Shown here in pieces: positions 1 through 12,059 of a DNA stretch of 64,000 nucleotides. How positions within the stretch are numbered: the stretch's first letter is position 1; the number at the start of each line of letters is the position of its first letter. The stretch is taken from positions 3,472,001-3,536,000 of the forward strand of contig NC_083603.1 in the NCBI RefSeq assembly GCF_029168945.1. Reading direction: 5' to 3'. Origin of the DNA: Cannabis sativa. Lineage: Eukaryota > Streptophyta > Magnoliopsida > Rosales > Cannabaceae. Below the pieces are notes generated by a model. The model had not been told where the DNA came from, made no database searches, and worked only from the letters and a program-made list of their open reading frames with translations. The position numbers and the translations under genes are program-made.

Positions 1-776
1 AGACCCAACAAAAGCAAAACAAAAGAGCAACCCACATATTAAAATGAATAAATAGGAATCTTCCCCTTGAATTTAGTCACTTAATAAAATCATACTCCTC
101 AAATTATCACCAATATTAACTACTCTCTCTCAACTATAAAAGTTAGTAAGTTATGAGTCTTTTGTTAGACTTAGTTAAATGATTAGCAATTTTATCCCCA
201 AAGTATGACCACTATCCTCGAATTATTAGCAATGTTAAATATTCTCTCTCAACCATAAAACTTAGTAGGTTATGAGCCTTTTGTTAGACTTTGTTAAACG
301 ATTAGCAATTTTACTTTGAAAGTATGACCAATATCATATTTTGTCCCCAAACTTTTACCACTTTTACATCTAAGAACTTCTATTAAATAAAAGGAGCACA
401 ATTTGGTAGTTGTCAAAATATAATAGTGGCTATAATTTGGGGTTTTCGGACAAAGTACAAGCAATGTTCATAACAAAAACAAAAGGAAGATTTTTTTTGA
501 AAGATTGAGTGGCTCAGATAAAAAAAAACCTTTGCTGCAAAGTCATTCATCATTCTACTACCGACCGACAATGGCGGCGGCAGCAGCCGTAAGTCCGGCC
601 TTTTTTGTCATCATTGCCAATATCTCATTTTTCAATCCAAATACTTATATGATTGCATTCACAAAAACAGGGAAGATATGAAAAATCGAAACTTTTCTGA
701 GTTAAAGGAACTCATTTTACTGTTACAAACAAAACAAAGCTATCTAAATACAGAGAGGGAGAGAGAGAGAGAGTAC
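1..776. other. Left edge: probable POT1-like intron 1 plus repeats
   Basis: No further coding exon is recognisable here. If the POT1-like exon at 777-900 is functional, this stretch is the beginning of its first intron and the rest of the gene lies outside the window. It holds a two-unit tandem repeat (91-329), a GA-rich run at 752-775 just inside the putative intron, and a plus-strand ATG followed by alanine codons and a donor-like GTAAGT at 571-594 that could be an unrelated first exon. None of this can be settled from the window alone. Confidence 0.35.
91..329. repeat. Tandem repeat, two units of about 120 bp
   Basis: Two diverged copies lie head to tail. Both contain the string ACTCTCTCTCAAC or a close variant, then TTATGAGYCTTTTGTTAGAC, then GATTAGCAATTTTA, and both end in AAAGTATGACCA. 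The offset between matching landmarks is 119-120 bp. No coding potential is apparent. Confidence 0.75.
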
Positions 777-900
777 CAGTTCCTCTAGTTGTCTTAGGGA
801 AACCGCACTCGATGATAACGCCAATCAAGCTAACTTTTTGATTTATAGAAGTAATGGCGTCCTTTATGTCAAGAAACCTATAGTCATCTCTCTCCCCCAT
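777..900 (-). CDS. POT1-like telomere-binding protein, first coding exon only
   Basis: The 41-codon exon begins at the ATG at 900 and reads MGERDDYRF, then a segment with DAITSINQKVSLIGV, ending PKTTRGT plus one extra base before a donor GTACTC. This matches the start of the first OB fold of plant Protection of Telomeres 1 proteins, where an SINQKVSLIG-type strand opens the single-strand DNA-binding domain and the next exon normally begins with an Asp-Cys-Phe-type strand. An upstream in-frame TTG is not a plausible start. The rest of the gene would lie to the left, beyond the window. Because nothing further is visible within 776 bp it could also be an isolated gene fragment. The family call rests on one short exon. 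Confidence 0.6.
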
Positions 901-1129
901 TTGCTTTCTCTCTCTAAACCCTAATTTCTTTCTTCTAGGGTTTTGCAGAGACAAAAATGGTATTTTTCTGTATTGGGAGGGAAACAGATGCAGTTTTATA
1001 TATATATTAAAAAAAAAAAGAAACTTTTTGTATTTACTTTACTAGTGCTTTTACTTCTACATATTTATCTAATGTGCCCAACCCCATAATCTTATTAAAT
1101 TAAAATCTATACAACTTTTACACTTAAGT

Positions 1130-1405
1130 GGCGTTTGGTTTGAGATAATGAAATGGAATAGAATGAAAAGAAAACAATTTTTATTCCATTCTTTGGTTGT
1201 ATAAGAATAGCATTCCAATGGAATGCTCTTTCCACTATTTTGGTGGAATGACTATTCTATTTTAAAAAGAAAGGAATGACCATTCAATGTAACAAGAAAA
1301 AAAAATTAATGATTTTTTTATCAATTTTTTTTATGCATTTTAAATTTTATTCCATTCCTATTCTTATTCTCATTCCTATATTTTCATTCATTCCAACCAA
1401 ACGCC
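1130..1405. mobile_element. MITE with GGCGTTTGGTT terminal inverted repeats
   Basis: The left end GGCGTTTGGTTTGAGATAAT and the reverse complement of the right end GGCGTTTGGTTGGAATGAAT form imperfect terminal inverted repeats, with more inverted matches (GGAATGGAATA-type) inside. GGCGTTTGGTT ends are common in plant non-autonomous DNA elements. I could not define a target-site duplication, so the superfamily is open. Confidence 0.65.
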
Positions 1406-1599
1406 TCCTAAATTATATGATTAAACATAGATTGGGTTGCATGATTTTCGTCTTTATTGGTTTTTGAAGAAAAAAATGTATGTGTTATCTATGTGTCAAT
1501 AGAGGCCAATTTTTTTTTATAAGATATACATATATTTTTTTTTTTTTTGGTATTTGTTTAATTTATCATAATTTCATCACTAAGAACCCAAACACAAAA

Positions 1600-1900
1600 A
1601 TGATTATTTCAAAAAAAAAAAAAATTACAAAAATACAAATTGTATGGAATTTTAAATATCTTTATAATTTTTATGATTTTATTTATAGAAGATATAGTAT
1701 TTTAGTATATTTTTATATTGTAATCTTATTTAATTTGCTGTTGATTTTTTGTTATTTTTTATTGTTGATATGATGTTGTTTGGATATTATTTTTATGTAG
1801 TTTTCTTATTATTTTCATGTTACTTTTATAAAACACTGTAAAAATATAAAATAGTATCTATGAACTTAAAAATATAAAACATTTACAAAAAAATAGTATT
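1600..1900. repeat. AT-rich dispersed repeat, copy 1
   Basis: About 110 bp at 1621-1735 is closely similar to 4780-4885 in intron 2 of the reductase gene; both carry TTACAAAAATACA, GAATTTTAAATAT-like and ATTTATAGAAGATATAG-like strings in the same order. No coding signal was seen between 1406 and 2096. Confidence 0.55.
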
Positions 1901-2096
1901 TTATGTAATTATCCAAAAATAAAATTCATTAGGTTGAATTAAAGATCAACCTTACTCCATATTTATCAAAAGAATGACAACATTACTAGTTCAAAACAAA
2001 AATAAACATATGACATGCATAAAAATAAACACAATTCTTATTTTGTAACAATACAATATTATTTTGACAAAGATTCTATGCCAATTTCTTTTGACT

Positions 2097-5000
2097 TTAG
2101 ATGTTGAGGAACCCCTTGTCCTTAAGGGATTCAATAGTGTCTCTCAAAATCACTTCCAATGAAGTGAATTCAATACCCAAATTTCTTGCCTTCTCTTTTG
2201 ATATTTGATAGAGAGGTGGAAAAGGTTTATCATCTTCACACCTAAAAATAATAAACAAAGAACAATAAACTTCATAGCACAACACTTTAAAAGACAAGAA
2301 AATTTTAAAATATAATTGATATATTTGTGGCAAAACTCCCTTAATGTTTATAATTATCATACATGCGATCCTAATCAAAAGAAGTGGCGATAAAAGTACT
2401 TTATCTTACGATTTTATTGTAGACGTATCATTTTTTGGTCATTAAGTGTCAATTCAGAAACATGTAACGACCTATTATTAGACTATTTATTAAATAAGCT
2501 AAAGAAACATATTGTCACGTATTTTTGAATTGACACTTAACAACTAAAACAGGGTACGACTGCAATAAAATCGTAATATAAAATACTTTCGTCATTAATT
2601 TTTTATTAGGATCATATATATGTGTAATAATTGTAAATGTTAAAGGGCTTTCGACGCAAATATCCTAATATAATATAACTTACTTGTCTGGAATGGTTAA
2701 AGTTGGGTAAAGTCGATGCAAAATATTCAAAACCTCAGAAACATGCACAACATGTCCAACTACACAATATCTCCCATTAGCATTAGCAACTTCAAATGCT
2801 CGAATATGTGCCAATGCAACATCTCTAATATGTACAAATCTATGAACTGCATTAGGGAAAGTTTGTGCTGCACATTCAAAAGTAATTACAATGTTTGTTA
2901 AAATTGTTGAAAATAAAGATGAACAAAAACCAGGCTTGGCCTTAGATATAGACAGGTTAGGTCTGTGCCTAAGACCCACTTAGTCCAGGAGCCCAAGAAA
3001 AAAAATTTTTCCTTTAAAATTACATATTTTTTTTTTCTAAATAAAGGCCAATTTTTTTTCCTAAGGTCCACTAAATTTCAAGGTCGGGTCTAACTAACAC
3101 AAATTAACAGAGGAAAACAATGACACACGCTCTACACGGTAAACCTCGTAAAAATAAACTACGTGCAAAATTGAGAAAAATAATTTTCATAATTATATTT
3201 CACTAAACAAATGTTATACTACATGTTTTTAGATCTGGATCAAATATAACTTAGATCAGAAACACAATAATAATAACGCTTAAAGTTGTTTTCTATATCT
3301 TTAGAGCACTCAATAGCTTGTTTACTTTATCATTTAAAATACATTATCATAATTCTACATTTTTAAAATTTTATTATATTTTATTCATTTCAAATATATA
3401 ATATTAATATATATATACACCTATCTCCCATACAGAAATCATTATTAAAACTCAAAACAATTAATAAAAAATATTTCGAACAATGAATAGTATTCTATAA
3501 ATGTAGAGCATGAATAGTTTATTTAAAAAAAATTAAAATGAAAGAGTTTGGAGCATTTATTGTAGCATGTTTTTAGTACGATTTTTTAAATTTTTTTAAA
3601 GTTTCTCTATTTTATAGAAGCTGTTATGAGTGCTCTTAATATGTAATGCATAAGAAAAAAATAGTAACAAAAAAAGTACCATTTATTATGTTGCGAACAA
3701 ACTCCATAGTGACATTAAGAGTTGGGGGTAACATGGGACCGATTGCAAACCCAGGATTAATGGAGACTAAGTCGATCCCATTTTCTTCTGCAAATTTCCA
3801 AGCAGCTTCTTCGGCTAAGGTTTTTGAAAGCATATACCAAATCTAGAATAACAAAATTAGTGTTTGTTATAATTAAAAATGATAGTATACATATAAGTTA
3901 TACACATACACAAATTTGATAAAAAAAAAAAAAAGGTTAACCAATTTTAGTAAAATGAGTCTCGCTTGTTAAAACTTTTTGTCATATAAGTATGCGTCAA
4001 GTTTGTTTGTGCACAAAAATCACATATTATTACTCGAATTTAAAATGTTCACAAACCTTTAATTTTTCACATAAAATGGGATCCGAAAACCATGTCTCAT
4101 CAATCATCACATCTGGTGTCAAAGGTCTCCCATTAAACGAAACTGCAGACATTGAAGATGTGAAAACTACCCTTTTTAAAGAAGGAACTTTTACACATGA
4201 CCTTAGAACATTAAGTGTTCCTTTTACTGCTGGATCAATTAGTTCTACCTGAAAAAATATAGTGTTAAAGAATCATAATATCCAATATGAAAGTTCTTTG
4301 TTAGGTTAGTTATGACAATATGCCTCTCATTAAGATAAAGTAGAATATGAAGTTTAATTTCATTTCTTATAAATTTTTAGAGTAATGTACACATAAAATA
4401 TGCACTAAAACACTATTTCTAGTGATGTGATAAAACTTTTTTAAACTATAAATTTAGTCTTAATTAGATGTGATTGACTGAAAACAAAAACATTGTCACA
4501 ACACTGAGTTTGAATTTGGTATTTTGATTCATATTTTGTGTGTACATATTATTATTCATATTCAAGAAATATAGAAAAATGAATAAGCGATGGATAAAAA
4601 AAATAAAGATCACATTAGATAATATGTGAAAATTCTCTTCGAAAAAAAATAAACAAATAAATGAAAATTAACTATTTGAAACCTGATTGATGATATAATA
4701 ATTCGATAATACAACTAAATTAAACATAAGGGAAAATCGAAAAGGGATTATTTCATAAATACACAAAAATAACAAAAAAATTACAAAAATACAGTTGTAT
4801 GAAATTTTAAATATTTTTACGATTTTTATAATTTTATTTACAGAAAATATAGTCTTTTGATATATTTTTATGTTGTACTCTTGTTAGGGAAAAATAAAAA
4901 TGAACCTGAGGATTAGTAGTTGTGATAATTGCAGGCGAAGCGGTATGAAAAACGCATTCACAACCATCAACTACAGAATCAAATGATCCTTCTTTCAACA

Positions 5001-5845
5001 AATCTGCCTCAAACAAATGAAGTCTTTCTTTTGCTCCATCAAGTAACAACAAATGTTGTGTTTTCTTTGAATCATCTACACACAAAAAAGTTATAAACAA
5101 ATATAATAAAAGAGAATTTAACAATCACTTAAGAAATTCAATCAAAGTATATGGAGATTCTGTGGTAAACCCCTTAAATGTGTTGGAAATAATCCAATTT
5201 TTTTTATATATATAACAATTTTATTATAGCTATTTATGATATTTCGTAAACTTTTTCTTAAAAAAATTATAGTATAAATAATAAAATTCAAATGTTTTAC
5301 AACGTGTATGTTTTCTATATGCACGTAGTTAAACAAATTATTTAAATTATATTTTTAACATGATAAATTATCAAAAAAATTTGCAAAGTGTCTTAATTAA
5401 ACATTTACAATAAATACTTTTGTATGAATAAAATAAAATTATAATTATCCGGAATCGAAAACACAAGAAAGTAGCAATTACACTTATTTTAGAAAGTCCA
5501 CTATATCAGAAAGTCCATAATATATATAAATTAAGACAGGTTAGGCTTGTGTCTGGAGCCTATCCCATTTTATTCTTATAATAAAGGCCTAATTTTTTTT
5601 CTTAAAATCTATTTCAACTTAGGATTCGACTTATATATTATTCAAAACTCATCATCTCCTTCATAGCAAAATATAGAATAATAATAAAAGTAGAAAATCA
5701 AAAGATTAGCAAGTAACTTACTAATGTTACGGACAGAAGTTTTGACAGTGTAACCGCGTTGTAATAAGAGTTTGATTAGATATGATGCTATGTAACCTGA
5801 TCCTCCTGTTACACACACCACTTTATCATTCTTTGCTCTACTCAT
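2097..5845 (-). CDS. CCR/DFR-like NADPH-dependent short-chain reductase (phenylacetaldehyde/cinnamyl reductase-like)
   Basis: Six exons join in phase: 5722-5845, 4906-5075, 4057-4248, 3680-3842, 2684-2867 and 2097-2241 (complement), giving 325 aa, the usual family length. All introns are GT-AG. Residues 13-20 form the Rossmann motif TGGSGYIA, and Arg39 in SVRN fits NADPH use. A TSSMSAV segment near 128-134 supplies the catalytic Ser, and Y165-x-x-x-K169 in [11 protein letters not shown] is the catalytic pair. The protein belongs to the extended SDR family with cinnamoyl-CoA reductase, dihydroflavonol reductase and phenylacetaldehyde reductase. The NWYCYGK signature of true lignin CCR is absent, so a CCR-like aldehyde or ketone reductase is more likely. 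Such enzymes are cytosolic and no targeting peptide is seen. Intron 5 is mostly a MITE and introns 1 and 4 carry another dispersed repeat. The exact substrate cannot be inferred. Confidence 0.9.
2321..2663. mobile_element. MITE filling intron 5 of the reductase gene
   Basis: The left end ATATTTGTGGCAAAACTCCC is an imperfect inverted copy of the right end (reverse complement ATATTTGCGTCGAAAGCCCT), and the inverted similarity continues for about 150 bp on each side. A truncated relative lies at 63838-64000. The element makes up about 343 of the 442 bp of the intron. No clear target duplication was seen. Confidence 0.75.
2945..3095. repeat. Dispersed repeat (GACAGGTTAGGTCTGTG family), copy 1
   Basis: Lies in intron 4 of the reductase gene. 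It shares GACAGGTTAGGYYTGTG at the start, an AAATAAAGGCC stretch in the middle and AAGGTCGGGTC-like sequence at the end with copies at 5529-5645 and, more loosely, 50560-50705. It is probably a degenerate non-autonomous DNA element with GGTCGG-type ends. Confidence 0.5.
4738..4890. repeat. AT-rich dispersed repeat, copy 2
   Basis: Homologous to 1600-1735. It lies in intron 2 of the reductase gene, directly beside the donor site of exon 2. Confidence 0.5.
5529..5645. repeat. Dispersed repeat (GACAGGTTAGGYYTGTG family), copy 2
   Basis: Located in intron 1 of the reductase gene. Starts with GACAGGTTAGGCTTGTG and contains AATAAAGGCC as in the copy at 2945-3095. Confidence 0.5.
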
Positions 5846-6039
5846 CTTTCTTTATGAATTTTATTATTGGTCCAAAAATATTTACTTGCAATTAATATCT
5901 ATGTAAGAATGTATATATATATAAATATATAGATATATAGAGAGAGAGAGAATGAACTTTGTTCTTATACGAAATTAAAAAAGAGTATTCTCTTTGTTTG
6001 ATGTACTTTGATTAATGTTAAATGTATTATTCTAAACTT

Positions 6040-6295
6040 AATTTAATATATTTTTGTTTTTGATAATTAACAACTGGTAGATCAATTCGATCATGATCCA
6101 ATAAATATTGAGATAAATAAATAGTTTTTATCTCCATAACTTGTTCATAACAAAATTCAATTTCTATATATAGTAAAATTTCTAATTTTCGATAATTAAC
6201 AACTATGGAGATAAAATAAATAATAGATTTTATCTCCATAATTTGATCATAACAAAATCCAACTTCTCTATATATACAATAAAACATTTATTTAA
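6040..6295. repeat. Tandem repeat upstream of the reductase gene
   Basis: Two units of about 125 bp. Each contains GATAATTAACAACT, then TTATCTCCATAA, then CATAACAAAATYCAA and ends in a TATATA run. This is 200-450 bp upstream of the reductase ATG, so it may overlap its promoter. Confidence 0.65.
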
Positions 6296-7670
6296 GAATA
6301 TATACTTAAAACCAAATAAATTATATTGAGATTATAATTAAATAGAGTTATATTAGAAAATTATTAATTTTACATAAATAAATTTATAAACTATGAATAT
6401 ACGAGATTTAAAAATGTACAATTTAAATGTTATTTTTATTTATAATTATTCTAAATTGAAACTTGATCCTTTTATATTAAATTAAAAGTTATTTTTAAAT
6501 AAAATATTTTCTCTAGTATATTTAAGATAATGGATTTGATTATTTATTGTATTTATATTTGATTAATCATTAAAAAAAACAATAATTATTGGGCAGCATA
6601 TATATAGTAGGACAATATAATGTGCATGGAATAAAAGGACGAGCATTACAATAAAATAATTATTTATTGTTTTTTTTTTTTTTTAATTTAGTTCTTTTAT
6701 TTCTACAAGAAAACTGCCCAAGAAAACAAAAAGCCAATATTTTGTTGGATTTATTGGTCATTGGATTAATTGTCTTTATTGATTGTCAACTATGCTAACA
6801 ATGATCATTATTCTATGGCTTTTTTGTGTATGTGAATCTTGTATTGGTTATTTTTTGAGGATTCCTTCTTCTTTCTATGTAGTATGTTCATTATTATTTA
6901 TTTTTCGCTAATTGAGATTCTTTTCCACCGAAATTTGACATGTATTATGTCTTTTCGAACTTATTAGTTTGTTGAAAATTTCTTCAAAATTATTGAAATT
7001 TTTTAATTTAAGAATTTTTGTCTAATTCTATTTAATTTTACTAACAGGTAGGTATAGGGGTGATATTTTCGTACATGTCAAAGTTTGAAAAAAAAAATTA
7101 AAGACTTTAAAAGTTCAAAGTTCAGATGTATGATTTGCTACATGTCAAAGTTTAGGAAAAATTTAAAAAACATAAGAAGTTTAGGGCTACGATTTGGTCT
7201 ATATCAAAACTCGAAAAAACAAAATCATAACCTTTATTTTTTAATGAAATTATCATTTCTAAGTAAGAAACTATGCAATGTTTTATAATAAAAATAAGAA
7301 GAAGAAACTATCCTAACAAGGATTATAAGTGCCAAAAAGGAAAAAAAAATGGATTTTTAGTAAAAAGGGTACTATTGATCATGAAACAATTATGATGAAG
7401 TTCAATTATTTCTTATATATCTTTAAGATAAATTAGTCGACATATTCAAATAATGTAATAAGAATTAATGAACAACCGAGAGTTTAGAGAAAATTCAAAC
7501 TGTAAAAAACTAAATTAAACATTAAAAGAAAACCTTATGACAACATAAAAAGCTTAATTTTCTCAACATTTTAATTCACCATAAAATGTCACACTACGAG
7601 CTTATCGAGTTAGATAAATTAAGATTTGGGTCATCACGAACACGACACAAAAAAAAATTAGTACTATAGA
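6296..7670. other. AT-rich intergenic sequence
   Basis: No convincing exon on either strand. At 7040-7215 there is a degenerate stretch with TACATGTCAAAGTTT repeated twice, resembling the ends of the GGCTAATTA MITEs found at 40204 and 51770. The remainder is low-complexity A/T. Confidence 0.5.
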
Positions 7671-7768
7671 AATGAACCTAAGGATTACTAGTAATAATTG
7701 TAGTTGAAGAAGTAGTATGAAAAACACATGTTATGTTCTCTTTGAATCATCTACACACATAAATACAC
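7671..7768 (-). pseudogene. Truncated copy of reductase exon 2
   Basis: The sequence follows both edges of exon 2 of the reductase (4906-5075): GAACCTAAGGATTA at one end, GTATGAAAAACACAT in the middle and TTTGAATCATCTACACACA at the other. The last string includes the splice acceptor and intron bases. Roughly 80-110 bp of the middle of the exon is missing, so it cannot encode the domain. It lies between the kinesin gene's stop codon and the reductase promoter and is evidence of local segmental copying. Confidence 0.75.
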
Positions 7769-7888
7769 ATTATAGTGACTTTGATTTACAATCACAATTT
7801 CATGGTTTGTTTCACTATTACAATTTGTTAAATTACAATTGATCATAAGAAGAAGAAGAAAAATCATTACAACCCAATTAGTTAAATT

Positions 7889-10800
7889 TTAGTAAGGACT
7901 AAAATTGATAGGTTGAGATAAGAAACTTAGTCCAAATATCTCTTTAGGGACTTGGTTTGGCTCTGCTATCCCAACCAACTTAGCAACAAGAAGAGCACTT
8001 TGTTTCAAATGCTCATTATCATTTGTATTAGTCCATAAACACTTTGCTAATTGTAAACTCCTTTGTTTTGATTTTAGCTTAATACCCCATTTTTGGTAAA
8101 GACTTTCTCTATCTTTTCTTGGAAACTTCTTATGAACTTGCTTGCTTAACATTTCCCTTTCGCGATTAAGCATCTTCAAACTCGAAGCTCGAGTTAGAAT
8201 TTGAGTGTCTTTCTTCACATTACTACTCTTAATAGTAAATGTATCCTTGAGAAAATGTAGCCTTCTTAACTCCACCTCGAGATAAACAGAATCTGATCGC
8301 TCGCCTTTGTAAATGAGGAAGAAGTAAGATCTATGCGTTAATGGGACATAACATAAGTCCCATAACTCAATGATTTCTTGTCTTCTCTTCTCAAATTCCA
8401 ATGGCCAAGTAATCAAAGGTTCCGCGTTGATGTGCTTTATGGTTTCTTCTTCTTCTTCTTCTTGTTGATTCTCGAGTTCTTCTTGCATAAAGTTGAGGAC
8501 ACTTTCTTCTGAATCTGACTCCTTAGAATGATTCCTTGTCGCGGGAGCACTTAGCACTGAAGCTCGAGAGTGTCTTTTCGAAATTTTTGATGTTTTAGTA
8601 CCAAATTTCGATCTAAGAAGCTTTTCTCGCAAACCCTTTTCTCTTCTTAGATGAATTTCCTTTGTTTGATTCGTCTCCAAGGACGAACTCAAACAAGAAG
8701 AAGCATTAGAATCATTTCTAATTAGCTTCTTATTGTTGTGATGATGAGCAAGGTTCAATCTAGAAGCATTGTGTTGCTTAATCTCATTTTCTCTTTCGCG
8801 AGATTCATTCTCATCACTCTCTTCTTCATCAAACTCGTCTGGTTCAAAAGAAGCGCTCAAAATAGAAGCATTACAATCGTTTCTAATTAACCTTCTAGTA
8901 TGGCGACTACTATTGCTCGATCGCTTAATTCCTTTTCCTCTACCATGTTGTGATTTTCTCTCAACAATGTCATCCACATTATCAAGTGAAAAGCTCAAAT
9001 TAGAATTGTTGGAATCTTTTCTTGACAACTTCGCGAAATTTGCACTGCGAACTGATCTATGGGAATTCCACCAAAAGTTTTGTGCTGGTGATGGCGATTC
9101 TTTCTCATTATGTTCTTCTTCCTCATTCAATCCAACAAAAGATGGACTTGTTGTTGTGAGAACAGCTTTGCAACTTCTACTTCTAGTCAACATAACACTT
9201 CTTGAGCTAGACATACAAGCTTCAGATGAACAAGGAGAATCCTCAGAAGGGTAATAATTGACAAGAGAGTTAATTGTTTTTTGCAATTCTTGAACTTTTT
9301 GTTGCAATGCATCATAACTACAATTATCAGTGACAATGTAGCTCACTTTCTCCTCTTCATTCAACTCATTCTCTTCATTCACAACCGAGTTTTCTGCGCT
9401 CTTATCTTCGGGTATAGTGAGGAGAGGATGTAGTTTGTTTTGCTTGGAAAGAACTTCTTCATTTCGGGTTTGAGACTCTGAATTTGACCCTTTTGATTGC
9501 AGCATACTCTCAATTCGAGACTCAGCAAAATCGCGCTGTTTTCTCAATTCTTTAATCTCTTCATCCATCTTCTCAATCAAAAGCTCATTTTGCTTTAGCA
9601 AAACAGTTGAATCATGTGAATCAGGAGTTGATTGTAAGGTCTTTAATTCACTCTCCATTTTAGCCAATTCTCTTTGCAATTGCTTCACCAATGCCTTATC
9701 TGATACAACTACATTGATCTTGGCATTAGTTGTAACTTCTTTAGCACAACTCGCGAAAAAGAGGGTGTTTCTCGATTGCTCAACGTGGCTACGCGCTGGG
9801 CTTAGTGTGCAAATGATGGCTGTTCTTGCATTGCCTCCCAACGAGTTTTGTAATATGCGCGTTAGCTTAGAATCTCGGTAAGGTACATGACCATTTCTTC
9901 CTTTACTTAGCTTTCGAATAACAGTACCCAATGTTAGTAAACTGCGGTTTATATGGCTGCCTTCTTTTAACCTTGTTCCAACCGATAATGTTTGAGAAAC
10001 ACGCTCACTCCCCGCTAAATCAACGAAATTTGCACTAGCTGTTAGGGCATTGGAATGTCTTGCTTGTTGAAATTCACTAGCTGAACTTTCAACTGTCAAT
10101 CTCAGAATTTGATGAGATCTTGAGCTAGTTTCGTTTTGTGATGTCTCTCCGATCTTCCTTTGAGCTGCAAGAACGCAAAACTAAATATTTGTTATGAATC
10201 GAGTAATCTATGTTCTTATAAATGACTCAATATTTTAACATCTGTTTCTTGTAAAGATAGTGGAGACTAATATGCTCGTTTATTTTTGTTCGGAACTCAA
10301 GTATGATTTGAGTATGAGTGAAATAACACGTGTTCTTATAAATGACTCGATATTTTTATTTTTAATCCATAATAAAATTCAACATGTTAATATTAGGACT
10401 TTTATACATTACCTTCACATATAGAAAGAAGCTCCTTTAAATGACTTTGATCCCTTAAAATCTCCTCAGTAAGTTTTTCAACTACAGTACCTTTCTGCAA
10501 TAAAGAAACAGTGTTATTAAATGTGTTAAAAAACACCCATTTGATATCCTAAATTTAAATTTGATCAATATATATGTACTAAATATGTACATTTTTAAAA
10601 TTAAAAATATTATATGAGCATTATTGAAAATACAAGGTACTAAACAAATATATTCACCTCGGGATCGTCTAAAAGTCGGAGTGGAGTACCATCTGCACTA
10701 AGAAGATCTCTTACAATTTCATTATAAATCTCCATTGCAGAGAACTTCAATACAAATTCCCTTTCTTTATGCTACATACCAAAAAAAGAACATCTAAATT

Positions 10801-12059
10801 AGTCAAATTTACAATACACTAATATTATTGTGAAGTTTATTTTCTTGATCATTTACCATTTCAATGTAATCATATACATCTGCTATTGCATATTTGGTAA
10901 CTCCATTCATAGTATATGTCTTTCCACTACTTGTTTGGCCATAGGCAAAAAGGGTTGCTGCATATCAACAATATAATTACTATTATGTTCAAAATTAAGA
11001 CAAATGCATACACAATATGTATAATATGTGTATCAGGGTCGGTCTGAGAATATATGGGCTAAGACCATTTAAATTTTGGTTATGAGACTCGAACTCACAC
11101 TATTGTATAATGTGTTATACATTTCAACCAATTAAGATTTAAATATTTATTGTTTACAATACACTTAATTTTAGTTAAATAAAAACCTAATAAAACTTTT
11201 TATTTTTTATTTTGGGCCCCCAGAAAGTATGGGCGCTAGGCATGGGCTTAGCCCGCCTATGCCTAGGGCTGACCCATTGAGTATATATATTATATATACA
11301 TATTTGTGTGTTGTGTATAAATAATTTTAAGAAAAGAAGTAGATTACTCACAATTAATACCCTTGAGAACTGAAAGAATGACTTCTTTAGCTCCTTCATC
11401 GTATACCTCTTTTGTGGTGCAGTCGAATCCAAATACCCTGTCTATCTCCAATTATCACAAATACATTAAAAATTGAAAAGGGTATTAAGATTTTGGGTAT
11501 AATTTTATAGTATACAAAGGATCCTTCACGTTTCAGAAAGTTTTAAATAGTTAACAATGTTAAAATTTAATGTTCAAATATTTTGTTACATGTTTGTAAC
11601 ATATGTGTAACTTGTTTTTTTTCTTCTTATATATGTGTTAAGCATTTGAACCGAAAATACTATAAATCATTAAGAATTTCTTAAACATTTACAGAAATTT
11701 ACAATATTTATGAAAAGAAAAATTGGACATAGAAAACAAAAAAATATGTTACCAAATCGATCATTTTAAGAGATGTATTATAGATTTTCATAAGATTTTA
11801 AAATTCATCTATACAAAATAATTCATTTTAAAGAGAGAGACAAAGAAAAGATACCAAAAGTATAAGCAGTCGGAAAGGTAATACGTTCAGAAAGATTGTT
11901 CTTGATTGCAACAGTATTATTACTAATACATTCCCAATCACATTCTTCATTTCTGGCTAATTCCTTTTCGTTCAATGGTCTAACCCTTACCGAAACTACA
12001 ATGCTCTCTTCCTCATCTGAATTTGCACCCTTCTCTACCAATGCTTCTCCCTTCATCAT
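7889..12059 (-). CDS. KIN-7 (NACK-type) kinesin-like motor protein
   Basis: Six exons join in phase: 11855-12059, 11352-11441, 10857-10957, 10658-10771, 10413-10494 and the long last exon 7889-10164 (complement), giving 955 aa. The N-terminal motor domain (about residues 20-340) contains [12 protein letters not shown], the P-loop GQTSSGKT at 105-112, switch I NETSSRSH at 208-215 and switch II DLAGSE at 246-251. A neck and short coiled coils follow ([33 protein letters not shown]), then a long acidic, Ser-rich, probably disordered stretch. The C-terminal 170 residues with [20 protein letters not shown] match the plant NACK_C (DUF3490) domain. Kinesin-7 members move toward microtubule plus ends, and NACK subgroup members activate the cytokinesis MAP-kinase cascade; this protein looks like the wider KIN-7 set and not NACK1/2 themselves. 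All motor catalytic motifs are intact. Confidence 0.92.
11035..11277. mobile_element. MITE in kinesin intron 2
   Basis: Left end AGGGTCGGTCTGAG and right end (reverse complement GGGTCAGCCCTAGGC) are imperfect terminal inverted repeats. Inside is a piece with GAGACTCGAACTC that resembles the B box of a tRNA-derived SINE, so the element may be composite. Target duplication not resolved. Confidence 0.5.

Noticed and set aside
8769..9254. Plus-strand open frame of 161 codons
   Set aside because: It lies antisense within the last exon of the kinesin gene and its composition is the complement of the Ser- and Glu-rich coding strand; a shadow frame.
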